64,000 bases of DNA from Cellulomonas alba (GTDB taxonomy: Bacteria > Actinomycetota > Actinomycetes > Actinomycetales > Cellulomonadaceae), in assembly GCF_030362835.1 (NCBI RefSeq), contig NZ_JAUCGQ010000001.1, positions 1,591,461 to 1,655,460 of the forward strand, given 5' to 3'. The notes beneath the pieces are model-generated. The model was not told the origin of the DNA, did not search any database, and saw nothing but the letters and a program-made list of their open reading frames with translations. Shown piece after piece: positions 34,801-42,692 of this stretch. The position numbers and the translations under genes are program-made. Positions within the stretch are counted from its first letter, which is position 1; every line of letters begins with the position of its first letter.

Positions 34801-36046
34801 CGCCCACGGCCGCCGCCGCGACGAGCACACCGCCGACCGTCACCGCCGCGGCCGCCGGCACGGCCGCGAGCAGACCCGCCAGACCTCCCGCAGCGGCCAC
34901 GGTCGCGCCGGCGGCGACGGTCGCACCGGCGGCCACCCCCGCGCCCGCGACCCCGGCACCGGCGGCGGCGCCTCCGAGCCCGACGGCCGCGCCCGCGCCG
35001 CCCGCACCCACGGCACCGACGCCGGCACCGGCGGCCACCTCCGCACCTGCTGCCGCGGCGGCGCTGCCACCCGCGGCGGCCCCGGTCCCGGCCGCACCGG
35101 CACCAGCACCGGCCGCACCCGCACCCGCGCCTGCACCGGCACCGACGCCCGCCCCGGCACCTGCCCCGACGCCGATCGCTCCCGGCCCGCCGCCGTGCGC
35201 CGCCGCCGCAATCCCTGCGGCAAGCCCGCCACCGGTCGGCAGCACGTGCGCGAGCGCCCCGAGCCCTGCGAGGCCGAGCACGAGCGGTGCGACGACCGCG
35301 CGCATGCCGTGGTTGACGTCGCCCAGCTCCAGCACGAGCGCGCGGCAGTCGCCGCAGGTCTCGAGGTGCTGCTCGACGGCCGCGGTGTCCCGCGTGCCGA
35401 GCCCGCCACGCACGTACGCGCCGAGCTTGCCCGCGACCGCGCGGCAGCCGTCCGGCAGCGTGTCGCCCAGGTGGTGCTGGAGGTACGCCTGCCGCAGACC
35501 CTCGCGCGCGCGGTACGCGAGGGCGGCGACGCCGTTCGCCGTCATGCCGAGCAGCGGCGCGACCTGCGCGGGCGACAGACCCTCGACCTCGGTGTGCCAC
35601 AGGACCGCCTGCCACCGCTCCGGCAGCGAGTGGAACGCGCGCGCCACCACACCCCGCTCGAAGCCCTCGAGCGCGGGATCCTCCGCCGTGCCCGCGAGCG
35701 CGGTGCCCGCCTCGAGGGTCGCGAGGTCGTCCGTGGGTCGCACCCGCTGCGCCGACGTCCGCCGCACGGCCGCCACCCGGCGGACGACCGTGAACAGGTA
35801 GGCCCGGAAGGCGACGTCCGGCCCGCTGCCGCGACCGAGCGCGCCGAGCACCGCCGCGAACGACTCGGAGACGACGTCGTCGGCGTCGGCCCGCGACCCG
35901 GTGTACTGCCGCGCCACGACCCACGCGGCGCCGGAGTGGCGCTCGTACAGCTTCCCGGCCGCGGCCTGGTCGCCGGCGCGCACGGAAGCGATGAGCGTCG
36001 TGTCGCTGACGACGCCCTCGTCGTCCACCGTGACGTCGGCCGCCAC
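31874..36046 (-). CDS. ECF sigma factor fused to anti-sigma zinc motif, membrane segments and DUF11-type surface domains (1390 aa)
   Basis: GTG 36046 follows GGGAGCGGGA. Residues 18-95 match sigma region 2 (ARQYTGSRADADDVVSESFA) and 135-185 region 4 (LPERWQAVLWHTEVEGLSPA, then a helix-turn-helix). Residues 220-235 hold His227-x3-Cys231-x2-Cys234, the zinc pattern of anti-sigma factors. A hydrophobic stretch (253-283), an Ala/Gly-rich region (289-400) and a likely membrane helix (402-421) follow, then Pro- and Gly/Ser-rich linkers to about 540. Residues 545-920 look like DUF11-type beta domains with paired Cys. Residues 925-1250 form a surface-protein module (AFAGLYWSAN, YYQSFADVT, YAGWALVVVYADPS, DGDRGLTGD). 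A Pro-rich tail ends with QSHGP repeats. A membrane-tethered sigma factor sensing the outside is inferred; a strictly structural role is possible. Confidence 0.88.
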   Translation of the reverse strand: MAADVTVDDEGVVSDTTLIASVRAGDQAAAGKLYERHSGAAWVVARQYTGSRADADDVVSESFAAVLGALGRGSGPDVAFRAYLFTVVRRVAAVRRTSAQRVRPTDDLATLEAGTALAGTAEDPALEGFERGVVARAFHSLPERWQAVLWHTEVEGLSPAQVAPLLGMTANGVAALAYRAREGLRQAYLQHHLGDTLPDGCRAVAGKLGAYVRGGLGTRDTAAVEQHLETCGDCRALVLELGDVNHGMRAVVAPLVLGLAGLGALAHVLPTGGGLAAGIAAAAHGGGPGAIGVGAGAGAGVGAGAGAGAGAAGAGAGAAGTGAAAGGSAAAAAGAEVAAGAGVGAVGAGGAGAAVGLGGAAAGAGVAGAGVAAGATVAAGATVAAAGGLAGLLAAVPAAAAVTVGGVLVAAAAVGGTILLTQGGDAGAGPMVTATSPAASAPVPGATVLPPVGAPAPAPSVPAPAPTDIPVVAPTTVVVVPGGGSGGDGSGGSGGGGGAGGGSGDGSGDGSGGGSGGGDGSGDGSTPTPEPTDPGDGGTQPDPPAVVVDAPPDGLTLDAGSSDQTIHVDVQNTGDETARNLTADVTLPAGVTVSGMSVGDATLLASGRFAALVTDGWVCVDGDLPASAQCTLDELPGGASAPLVLRVGVDESYDGSGGAVEVHVSGTGLDYRSAPIPVRIHPAPARLALRTTPDAPSFVSDVPAPLTLDLVNAGGSAGSVSAAVSLPSGLAWTGDGPDPAWQCTGTSGTGGDVVTCTRDAAARASVPLVLELVADAPGAVDGRSVSVSLSPGPPTRTSVAFDVAQAALTIDGLAAELHGDSGTVSFTVTAGDGPDAAPAAGAVAVVHLPRSLEAADGLDPTDCTEVDSRTFRCALGDLAPGASASALVHVNARGASVGSVEVDATAAGAAASARTSIRTASEGLQGRVRFDGGWASTEVGAPLLSCSTASSTCRYGLGGAAVDNNDVAMQPIDVAGGSARPKVSVPVSSSTRLTVPDGRAIAFAGLYWSANRAAGDAWSGPLDSAQLRGPAGAWTSVTADDADGTTVVGNDGRTYYQSFADVTQQVASELAASGTGATTTWSVADTAVSATRKDHDPNYYAGWALVVVYADPSSDASVTVYDGGTWVGVAQAPPVFRFVTDAGSDVRVGVVAWDGDRGLTGDRLTLADASHPAGTALVPQRWSGQAVVGGGSASDAFDSTATGWTHPNSLGVDAKGFGPVPLAQDVGSLTATTTGDHFLIGAVTLRTTIPDGVEPAADAQTSAPGVVPLAAKVGASAGVVAARSSTPTREPSGSGAATDRPTAHPSPSSPPQPTHPQSRGPQSHGPQSHGPQSHGPRTPPPSSPPAEPPTTASPTPPASPIAPRHAVHPGDRLGAWLGGLPGSPGPHLRP
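32041..32100 (-). repeat. Four 15-bp tandem repeats encoding QSHGP
   Basis: Units GGCCGTGCGACTGCG at 32041-32055, 32056-32070 and 32071-32085 are identical; the fourth (32086-32100) differs at three positions. They encode PQSHG-type pentapeptides in the proline-rich tail of the sigma-factor fusion. Exact copies suggest recent slippage expansion. Confidence 0.9.
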
Positions 36047-36110
36047 TCCCGCTCCCGTCAGGCCTGAGATCGTGGGATTTCCGTGGGAACAGGGTCGCAT
36101 ACCGGACGCA

Positions 36111-36947
36111 GTGGACGAACTGCTCAGCGAGCGGGTGAAACTCTGCGGCGTCGCGTCACAGATCGCGCATGGCGCGCTCTCACCCGGTGTGAGCATCGAC
36201 CTCGGTTCCGACGGGCCTGCCCTGCCGCACCAGCTGCGCGACCGCTGGCACGACGCCAGCGTCGCGTCCGTGTGGCGACGGCCCGCCGACTGGTACCACC
36301 CGGCGGTCGACGCCCTGGCGCTCGCGCTGCTCACCGACGACGACGCCGAGCCGTTCGCGCACGAGCTCGGACGGGCCCGCGGCAAGGACGGCGTCGGCAT
36401 CGGCGAGACGATCGACGACCTGGGGTGCCTGTACCGCGCCACGGGTCGCATCGACCCCCCGACCGCCGTGGTCCGGGCGCTCTGCGAGGGCTGGGCCGAC
36501 GGCCAGGCCGCGACCGTCGTGACCGGAGCCGCCGTCGACGCCACGTCCGGCCTCCCGAGCCGCCCCTACCTGGCGGTCCGGCTGGCCGAGGAGTACGCCG
36601 GACCGTCGCCGCGGGGCGCGCTGCTGGTCGTGGACGCCGCTGTCGCGGAGCTGCCGCCGTGGAGCGTGTCGGTCCGGTCCGCGACCGTGGGGCGCGCGCT
36701 GCTCGACACCTACGGCCACGGGCACCCGATGGCGGCCGTCGGCGGGGGCGTGTTCGCCGTGCTGGTCCGGCCCGGCGACGACTCCGACGGGCGCGCGCAC
36801 GAGCTGCGCGTGCGGATCGCGCACCTCGCGACCCGTCTGCGGGCGGCCGACGCGCTGCGGCACCCGCTGCGCGTCCGGCTCGTGCCGCTGCCGGCCGACC
36901 TCGAGGACGCCGTCGCGCTCCTGGACCGCAACGCGCACACCGGCTGA
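36111..36947 (+). CDS. Degenerate GGDEF-like protein divergent from the sigma-factor fusion
   Basis: From GTG 36111 the product has 278 residues; an in-frame GTG at 36072 would give 291. The first 140 residues are helical and unrecognised. From about 155, DATSGLPSRPYLAVRLAEEY resembles the DxLTGLPNRRxLxxRL opening of GGDEF domains. AVGGGVFAVLVRPG occupies the place of the GGDEFAVLL active loop. The catalytic Asp/Glu are missing, so it cannot make cyclic di-GMP but might bind a nucleotide or protein. Its start lies 64 bp from that of the sigma fusion, which suggests shared control and perhaps a joint role. Confidence 0.7.
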   Translation: MDELLSERVKLCGVASQIAHGALSPGVSIDLGSDGPALPHQLRDRWHDASVASVWRRPADWYHPAVDALALALLTDDDAEPFAHELGRARGKDGVGIGETIDDLGCLYRATGRIDPPTAVVRALCEGWADGQAATVVTGAAVDATSGLPSRPYLAVRLAEEYAGPSPRGALLVVDAAVAELPPWSVSVRSATVGRALLDTYGHGHPMAAVGGGVFAVLVRPGDDSDGRAHELRVRIAHLATRLRAADALRHPLRVRLVPLPADLEDAVALLDRNAHTG

Positions 36948-37134
36948 CGCGAGCCGGTGCGGCCGGCTCGCGTGGCTCACCGGGCCGCCAGTCTGCGCGA
37001 CGCCGCGCGCCCGCGCCCACCATGCGGACAGTCGGATCGGGTCAAGGACAGTTCATGACGAGCCCCGCCGCAGGTCAGCGACGGGTGCACTCACGCGGCG
37101 GGACAAACCCGGCGTTCCCCACTTACCGTGGAGC

Positions 37135-38022
37135 ATGGCTGCCGCAGGACTCGCCCCCACGGACCCCTCCCGACCCTCCGGCACGAGCGCGACGAACGGC
37201 CCCGACCGCCAGGTCGAGCCGCCCGTCGGCGGGTCGCCCGCCGGCGACACGGCCGTGCCCGCGCTCGAGCCCTGCGAGGACTCTCCCGTTGTGCCGCAGC
37301 CGCACGGCCGGCACTCCGCGGGTGGCGACGACGAGTCGCCCGCCGACGAGCCCGGCCCGCTCCTCGCGTCCGGAAACTCGGCCGACGTCTACGCGCTCGA
37401 CGACGGGCACGTGCTGCGCCGCTACCGGTCGGGCCGCGACGCGGCCGGCGAGGTCGCGCTGATGCGGCACGTCGCGGCGCACGGGTTCCCGGTACCCGAG
37501 GTGGTCAGCGTCGACGGCCCGGACGTCGTGATGGAGCGTCTCCACGGACCCACCCTCCTGCAGGCGCTGGGTGCCGAGGAGGTCTCGCTGCACGACGGCG
37601 CGCAGATCCTCGCCGACCTGCACCGGCGCCTGCACGCGGTGCCCGCGCCCGCGGGTGCTGCTCCCGGCGAGGTCGTCGTCCACCTCGACCTGCACCCCGG
37701 CAACGTGGTGCTCTCGGAGGCCCACGGTCCCGCGCTCGTCGACTGGGCGAACGCACGCACGGGCGCGGCGGGGCTCGACACCGCACTGACGGCGCTGATC
37801 GTCGCCGAGGTCGCGGTCGACGCGGGCGGCGTCTACTCCCAGGGCGCGCGCGCTCTGCTCGCGGCGTTCCTGGCGGTCGCGGACGACGACCCCTCGGAGA
37901 CGCTCGACGAGGGCATGGCCGTGCGCGCGAGCGACCCGTCGCTGCTGGAGGGCGAGGCCGAGCTCGTGCCGCAGGCCGCAGCGCTCATCCGCGACCTGCT
38001 CGAGGTCGCGCGGCCGGCCTGA
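37135..38022 (+). CDS. Aminoglycoside-phosphotransferase-fold kinase
   Basis: The first 75 residues of this 295-residue protein are Pro/Ser-rich and probably disordered. The APH-type kinase fold follows: a glycine loop region (LLASGNSADVYAL), VLRRYRSGRD with the lysine replaced by Arg, the catalytic loop HLDLHPGNVVL and the metal-binding VDWANA. Such proteins phosphorylate small molecules; resistance is only one possibility and no substrate is evident. A TTACCGT element five nt before the ATG suggests leaderless transcription, which fixes the long N-terminus as transcribed. Confidence 0.83.
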   Translation: MAAAGLAPTDPSRPSGTSATNGPDRQVEPPVGGSPAGDTAVPALEPCEDSPVVPQPHGRHSAGGDDESPADEPGPLLASGNSADVYALDDGHVLRRYRSGRDAAGEVALMRHVAAHGFPVPEVVSVDGPDVVMERLHGPTLLQALGAEEVSLHDGAQILADLHRRLHAVPAPAGAAPGEVVVHLDLHPGNVVLSEAHGPALVDWANARTGAAGLDTALTALIVAEVAVDAGGVYSQGARALLAAFLAVADDDPSETLDEGMAVRASDPSLLEGEAELVPQAAALIRDLLEVARPA

Positions 38023-38074
38023 CCTGGTCGCGCGGCGGGCCTGGCGACGGGCCCGCGCCTGAGGCGAGGCGCGA

Positions 38075-38374
38075 TCAGCGCGGGCTGTACGTCAGGCAGT
38101 CGGCGAGGTCGTGGCCGGCGCCGACGCGCACCGACGGTGCGGCGCACTCGAGCGCCGAGTTGTGCGTGCAGTCCTGGCGCTGGCACGCACCGACGTGCGA
38201 GATCACCTTGTCGAGCCCGCCGCGCACGCCGAGCGGGATGAACGTGGCGCACTGCGCGTCACCGTTCGTGCCGCCCACGGTGATCGCCGCGGCGTGACAG
38301 TGGGAATGGTCGTTGTACGAGCAGCCCTCGACCGAGCACTCCGACACGGTGGGCAGCTCCATCAGCTCCGTCAT
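38075..38374 (-). CDS. Protein with two DUF1540 cysteine-rich domains, 99 aa
   Basis: The ATG at 38374 has CGGAGGTCGTC before it. Two copies of the DUF1540 pattern are present: CSVEGCSYNDHSHCHAAAI ending QCATF, and CQRQDCTHNSALECAAPSV ending DCLTY. Each carries four Cys plus His/Asn positions suited to zinc or another metal. The function of DUF1540 is unknown; a metal-binding or stress role is a guess. It is monocistronic, convergent with the kinase gene. Confidence 0.87.
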   Translation of the reverse strand: MTELMELPTVSECSVEGCSYNDHSHCHAAAITVGGTNGDAQCATFIPLGVRGGLDKVISHVGACQRQDCTHNSALECAAPSVRVGAGHDLADCLTYSPR

Positions 38375-38456
38375 GACGACCTCCGGGCGAGGGATCCGGT
38401 CAACACGTTCGACGGTAGACCCGGCATGGCATCCCGGCCAGCAGGTCACCGTCGCG

Positions 38457-39065
38457 TCAGCTCGCCGCGTCCTCGCGCAGCCGCCGGATGACGCGCGCCG
38501 GGTTGCCGGCGACGACCGTGGCGGGCGGCACGTCCCTCGTCACGACCGCGCCCGCACCGACGATCGCGTCGGCGCCCACGGTCACGCCCGGCAGGAGGAT
38601 CGCGCTTCCGCCGATCCACACGTTGTCGCCGACGACGATGGGCAGCACGCGCTCGTACCCGGCGCGGCGGTGGTCGGGGTCGAGCGGGTGGTTCGGCGTG
38701 TAGAAGCGGACGCCCGGGCCGATCAGCACGTCCTCGCCGATGGTGATGCGCCCGCCGCCGAGCGCGAGGAAGTCTGCGTTGACGAACGTCCCGCGGCCGA
38801 TGCTCACGTGGTGGCCGTACTCGACCGAGAACGGCGGCCGGAAGTCGACGCCCTCGCCGACGAAGCCCAGCAGGTCGCGGAACATGACGAGCGCCGTCTG
38901 CGGGTCGGCCCGGTAGACCTCGGTCAACCGGCGTGACGCCTCGTGGTTGCGCGCCGTGATCTCGCCGAGCTCGGCCGAGAGCCGGTAGCGGTACCAGTCG
39001 CCCGCGACCATCTTCTGGTACTCCGTGCGGGTGTCGGTCGGGTCGTCGCCGGGCAGCCTCGTCAT
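38457..39065 (-). CDS. maa: Maltose/galactoside O-acetyltransferase family
   Basis: The 202-residue protein has the N-terminal Mac domain (YQKMVAGDWYRYRLSAELGE) and a left-handed beta-helix of hexapeptide repeats (VSIGRGTFVNADFLALGG, ITIGEDVLIGPGVRF). The catalytic His lies in YTPNHPLD, and PATVVAGNPARVI closes the fold. It transfers acetyl from acetyl-CoA to sugars. TAGGCT six nt before the ATG at 39065 marks a leaderless start. Confidence 0.92.
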   Translation of the reverse strand: MTRLPGDDPTDTRTEYQKMVAGDWYRYRLSAELGEITARNHEASRRLTEVYRADPQTALVMFRDLLGFVGEGVDFRPPFSVEYGHHVSIGRGTFVNADFLALGGGRITIGEDVLIGPGVRFYTPNHPLDPDHRRAGYERVLPIVVGDNVWIGGSAILLPGVTVGADAIVGAGAVVTRDVPPATVVAGNPARVIRRLREDAAS

Positions 39066-39320
39066 GGCACGAGCCTAGGCAGCAGTCGTGGGACGACTGA
39101 CGGACGAAGGTCGCACCGCCGCGTTCCCTGCCGCGGGCGGGGTTCCCGGGGCTAGCCTGACGGTGGCCAGGGCAGCCGGCCGCCTGCACCCGGGAGACCG
39201 GGACGGTGAATGCCCACCGCACCGCCCACCTGTCCGTGATGCGCCCTCGTCGGGGCGGACCCGCCAGGCAACGCAGGCCCCTGATCCGCGCGAGCGGAGG
39301 TCCGCCGGAGAGGCAGCGTC

Positions 39321-40406
39321 ATGACCGAGACCGTCACGCCCGAACCCGTCACACCCGGTGCGGCCACGCCCAAGCAGATGGCGCGGCGGCTGCGCGCGGA
39401 GCTCGCGGCCCGTGGGCTCGCGATCGGGCACAGCGAGGCGCTCGAGCTCGTCGCCCACCAGTGGGGCGCGCGCGACTGGAACACGCTCGCCGCGCGACAG
39501 CCCGGCGCGGGCGCCTCACCGGGTGCGTCCGCGGTGTCCCCCGGGGCCGCCGTCCCGATCCTGCGGATCTTCGACCGTGCGAAGGCCGTCGAGTTCTACG
39601 TCGACTACCTCGGGTTCCGGCTCGACTGGGAGAACGGCGGCCAGCACGACCACTCGCCGCTGTACGCGCAGGTGAGCCGCGGCGCCGCCGTGCTGCACCT
39701 GAGCGAGCACCACGGCGACGCGAGCCCCGGCGGCGCGGCGCTGATCCCCGTCGCCGATGTCGACGCGCTGCACGACGAGCTGCACACGCGCGAGTACGAC
39801 TTCGCGCGGCCCGGCGTCTCCGCCGAGGAGTGGGGGCGCGTGATGGTCGTCATCGACCCGTTCCACAACCGGATCGTGTTCCACGAGCCGCCGGCTGCGG
39901 CCGTCGAGCCTCGCCCGTCCGAGGCGGCCGCGCCGATCGAGCTCGCCTCCGAGCTGACCGTGCCGCCCGAGGTCGCCTTCGACGCGTTCACGCAGCGGAT
40001 CGGCGAGTGGTGGCACGAGGCGTACTCGCCCGGCGGCCTGGTCGGGCTCGACACCGGCGGGGCCGTGGGTGCGCGCGTCACGATGGCGCTCGCTGACGGC
40101 ACGACGTACCCGTGGGGCACCGTCACGGTCTGGGACCCGCCGCACCGGTACGCGCAGACCTTCACGCTCGCGCAGGACACCGAGAACCCGAGCACGCTCG
40201 ACGTGCGGTTCGAGCCGCGGGCCGGCGGCGGGTGCACCGTGCGGTTCGCGCACGGCGGCTGGACGGCGGGCAACCTCGCCGACCGGGCGCGGTTCACCGA
40301 GTGGGACATCCTGCTCGGCCGGTTCGCGGCCGTCGCCGAGGGGCGCGAGGTGCCGCCGGTGCCGCGCTGGGTGACCGGCGAGGAACCGCGGCCGCACGCG
40401 ACGTAG
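39321..40406 (+). CDS. Three-part fusion: N-terminal helical module, VOC glyoxalase domain and AHSA1/SRPBCC domain
   Basis: The ATG at 39321 follows GGAGAGGCAGCG. Residues 14-58 (KQMARRLRAELAARGLAIGH, SEALELVAHQWGARDWNTLA) form the module that precedes many actinobacterial glyoxalase-superfamily proteins. Residues 75-190 are a VOC/bleomycin-resistance-type domain (PILRIFDRAKAVEFYVDYLG, IDPFHNRIVFHEP). Residues 205-350 are an AHSA1-type START-like domain (ASELTVPPEVAFDAFTQRIG, WDPPHRYAQTF, TVRFAHGGW). All parts bind small molecules or stress clients; the combination suggests a small-molecule or toxin-related role that cannot be specified. Confidence 0.85.
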   Translation: MTETVTPEPVTPGAATPKQMARRLRAELAARGLAIGHSEALELVAHQWGARDWNTLAARQPGAGASPGASAVSPGAAVPILRIFDRAKAVEFYVDYLGFRLDWENGGQHDHSPLYAQVSRGAAVLHLSEHHGDASPGGAALIPVADVDALHDELHTREYDFARPGVSAEEWGRVMVVIDPFHNRIVFHEPPAAAVEPRPSEAAAPIELASELTVPPEVAFDAFTQRIGEWWHEAYSPGGLVGLDTGGAVGARVTMALADGTTYPWGTVTVWDPPHRYAQTFTLAQDTENPSTLDVRFEPRAGGGCTVRFAHGGWTAGNLADRARFTEWDILLGRFAAVAEGREVPPVPRWVTGEEPRPHAT

Positions 40407-40480
40407 GCGGGACGGCTCGCGGGCCGGAGGGCGAGGCCGCCGCGGCCCGACGCTCAGGCGGTGCGCCGGGTGCCGGCGCC

Positions 40481-41476
40481 TCAGGCGGTGCGCGCCGCCT
40501 CGCGGTGCAGCCGGGCGGCCCAGGCGCTGCGGGCCATGTCGTCGACGTCGTGCCGCATGGCCCAGTCGAGGTCGCGCGCCGCCGCGTCGCCGCGCGCGAC
40601 GATCCGCGCCGGGTCGCCCGGCCGTCGGGGCGCCACCTCGGCCTCGAAGGCGACGTCGGTCGCCGCCGCGATCGCCGTCATGATCTGGTGGACCGAGGTG
40701 CCCTCGCCCGAGCCGAGGTTGTAGACCGGCGCGAGCTCGTCGCCGGCCGCGAGCCGCTGCGCGGCTCTCACGTGCGCGAGCGCGAGGTCGGCGACGTGCA
40801 CGTAGTCGCGCACGCACGTGCCGTCGGGCGTGGGGTAGTCCGTGCCGTTGATGCGCGGCGTGCGCCCGTCCGCGAGCGCCTCGAGCACCAGCGGGAACAG
40901 GTTGTGCGGGCTCGTGTCCTCGACCTCGGGGTGCCCGGAGCCCACGACGTTGAAGTACCGCAGGCTCGTGTGGCGCAGCGGCGCGCCCGACCCGGCGAGG
41001 GCGCGCGCCTGGTCGGCGATCAGCCACTCGCCGATCAGCTTGCTCTGCCCGTACGGCGACTCGGGAGCGGTCGGCGTCTGCTCCGTCACGACCTCCACGG
41101 GCGGCGTGCCGTAGACCGCGGCCGACGACGAGAACACGAGCGACGCGACGCCCGCCTCGGCCATCGCCGCCAGCACGCTCGCCGTGCCCGTGACGTTCTG
41201 CTCGAACGTGTGGAGCGGCCGCGCGACCGAGACCCCGGCGTACTTGAACCCCGCGAGGTGCACGACGCCCGTGACCCCGTGCTCGCGCAGGGCGTCCGTC
41301 AGGCGGGTCGTGTCGAGGATGCTCGCCTGCACGAACGGCACGCCGTCGGGCACGAACGACGCGTGCCCGCTCGACAGGTCGTCGACGACCACCGGCGTGA
41401 TGCCCGCCGCGGCGAACGCGCGGACCACGTGGGCCCCGATGTACCCCGCACCGCCAGTGACGAGCCACGTGCTCAC
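40481..41476 (-). CDS. galE: UDP-glucose 4-epimerase
   Basis: The 331-residue extended SDR has the NAD loop TGGAGYIGAHVVRAF, the catalytic Ser in FSSSAAVYG and Tyr-x3-Lys in YGQSK. It also has the GalE-type NVTGTASVLAAM and YFNVVGSGHPE, and IMTAIAAATD near the C-terminus. It interconverts UDP-glucose and UDP-galactose for wall polysaccharides or galactose use. The GTG at 41476 follows GGGAGGTCGGCGC. A 13-bp sequence containing its last codons and stop is repeated just downstream (40453-40465). The 174-bp space upstream (41477-41650) shows GC-rich partial palindromes but nothing assignable. Confidence 0.92.
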   Translation of the reverse strand: MSTWLVTGGAGYIGAHVVRAFAAAGITPVVVDDLSSGHASFVPDGVPFVQASILDTTRLTDALREHGVTGVVHLAGFKYAGVSVARPLHTFEQNVTGTASVLAAMAEAGVASLVFSSSAAVYGTPPVEVVTEQTPTAPESPYGQSKLIGEWLIADQARALAGSGAPLRHTSLRYFNVVGSGHPEVEDTSPHNLFPLVLEALADGRTPRINGTDYPTPDGTCVRDYVHVADLALAHVRAAQRLAAGDELAPVYNLGSGEGTSVHQIMTAIAAATDVAFEAEVAPRRPGDPARIVARGDAAARDLDWAMRHDVDDMARSAWAARLHREAARTA

Positions 41477-41650
41477 GCGCCGACCTCCCAGGTCGTGACG
41501 GGCCGACGCGAGGACGCGCGGCCACGGAAGGAACGCCGCCGCGCGAGGCGCCGGCGACAGGGCAGTCTCTCCGGCGGCGGCGCCGGTGTCCAAAGCGGGG
41601 CCGCCGCGTCCCACGGCCGAGCCTGCACGCCGTCGGCCCGGCGACCGGGC

Positions 41651-42688
41651 TCAGTAGAACTCGACCGTGTCGACGACGTTCGCCATCGGCTCCCCGCGCA
41701 GGAAGTGCCGCACGTTGTCGACGAACAGCTCGGAGATCAGCCGCTCCTGGTCGCCGGTGATCGCCGCGGTGTGCGGACTGACGACGACCTGCGGCATCGC
41801 CCACAGCGGGCTGTCGGCCGGGAGCGGCTCGGTGGCGAACACGTCGAGCACCGCGTTGCCCACGATCCCCGCCTCGAGCGCGCGGACGAGCGCCGCCTCG
41901 TCGATCACGGACCCGCGCCCGACGGAGACGACCGTCGCGCCCGGCCGGAGCGCGGTCAGCACGGCCTCGTCGACCAGGCCGTTCGTCGCCTCGGTGCCGG
42001 GCAGCGTGACGACGAGCGCGTCCAGGCGTCGCGCGGCGTTCGCGAGCTCCGTGGTCGGGACGACGTCGGCGACCTCGCCACGAGGCCGGCCGTCGCGCGT
42101 CACGCCCACCACGTGCGCACCGAGCAGCGTGAGCAACCGCGCTGCCTCGCGGCCGATGTGGCCGAGCCCGAGCACGCCGACCGTGAGGTCCGACAGCCGC
42201 CGCATCTCCCGCTGGTCGGGCCAGGTGCGGCCGGCCTGCTGGGCGCGCAGCCGGCCGAGGTCCTTCGCCCCGGCGAGCACGCCGAGCAGCGCGAACTCCG
42301 CGAGCGCCCCGGCGTGGACCCCCGCCGACGTCGTGAACGTGACGCGCCGGAGCTCGTCGTCGGTCAGCCCTGCCGCCCGGACCTGCGCGCCACCGCCGGC
42401 CGCCATCGTCTGCACCCAGCGCAGCCGCGGGTTGGCGCGGACCGTGCGCGCGAGCGCCTCCGACGAGACGTCCGGGATGCCGTAGAGCACGTCCGCCGAG
42501 TCCACGAGCTCCTCGAACGCGGCCTGCTGCTCGGGCGTCCGACGGAACGACGAGTCGCCGGCGAAGTCCGCGGGCCACCGCTGCGGCGGCATCAGCGACG
42601 CGTCGGCAGCGACGTCGACGCCGGGCAGCGCCTCCCGGAGCCGCGCCAGCAGCGCGTCGGGCATCGGGGTGGCGACGACGACCCGCAC
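41651..42688 (-). CDS. D-2-hydroxyacid dehydrogenase
   Basis: The 345-residue protein has the D-isomer-specific dehydrogenase fold: Rossmann loop VGVLGLGHIGREAARLL, the catalytic Arg in SVGRGSVIDE, Glu in DVFATEPLP and the His of SPHTAAIT. WVQTMAAGGGAQV precedes the first catalytic region. It reduces a 2-keto acid or oxidises its hydroxy form with NAD(P). It begins 5 bp after the end of the PPOX gene on the same strand, so the two form a unit. Confidence 0.9.
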   Translation of the reverse strand: MRVVVATPMPDALLARLREALPGVDVAADASLMPPQRWPADFAGDSSFRRTPEQQAAFEELVDSADVLYGIPDVSSEALARTVRANPRLRWVQTMAAGGGAQVRAAGLTDDELRRVTFTTSAGVHAGALAEFALLGVLAGAKDLGRLRAQQAGRTWPDQREMRRLSDLTVGVLGLGHIGREAARLLTLLGAHVVGVTRDGRPRGEVADVVPTTELANAARRLDALVVTLPGTEATNGLVDEAVLTALRPGATVVSVGRGSVIDEAALVRALEAGIVGNAVLDVFATEPLPADSPLWAMPQVVVSPHTAAITGDQERLISELFVDNVRHFLRGEPMANVVDTVEFY

Positions 42689-42692
42689 CGCG

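Noticed and set aside
31886..36067. A 1393-codon open frame on the plus strand opposite the sigma-factor fusion
   Set aside because: It is an Arg-rich shadow of the real gene caused by high GC at third positions; it has no domain, and the opposite frame carries clear sigma and surface-protein motifs.
36047..36544. N-terminal extension of the sigma-factor fusion to 36544
   Set aside because: The extra codons are antisense to the GGDEF-like gene and show no motif; GTG 36046 has a good ribosome binding site and begins just before sigma region 2.
37135..38022. Calling the APH-fold protein an aminoglycoside resistance gene
   Set aside because: Only the general kinase fold is seen, the glycine-loop lysine is atypical, and no resistance context exists.
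40453..40492. Repeat of CTCAGGCGGTGCG at the galE 3' end
   Set aside because: It is a 13-bp duplication with no hairpin or other feature; probably slippage.
41477..41650. GC-rich partial palindromes upstream of galE
   Set aside because: Matches are short and imperfect, at the level expected by chance in DNA of this composition.
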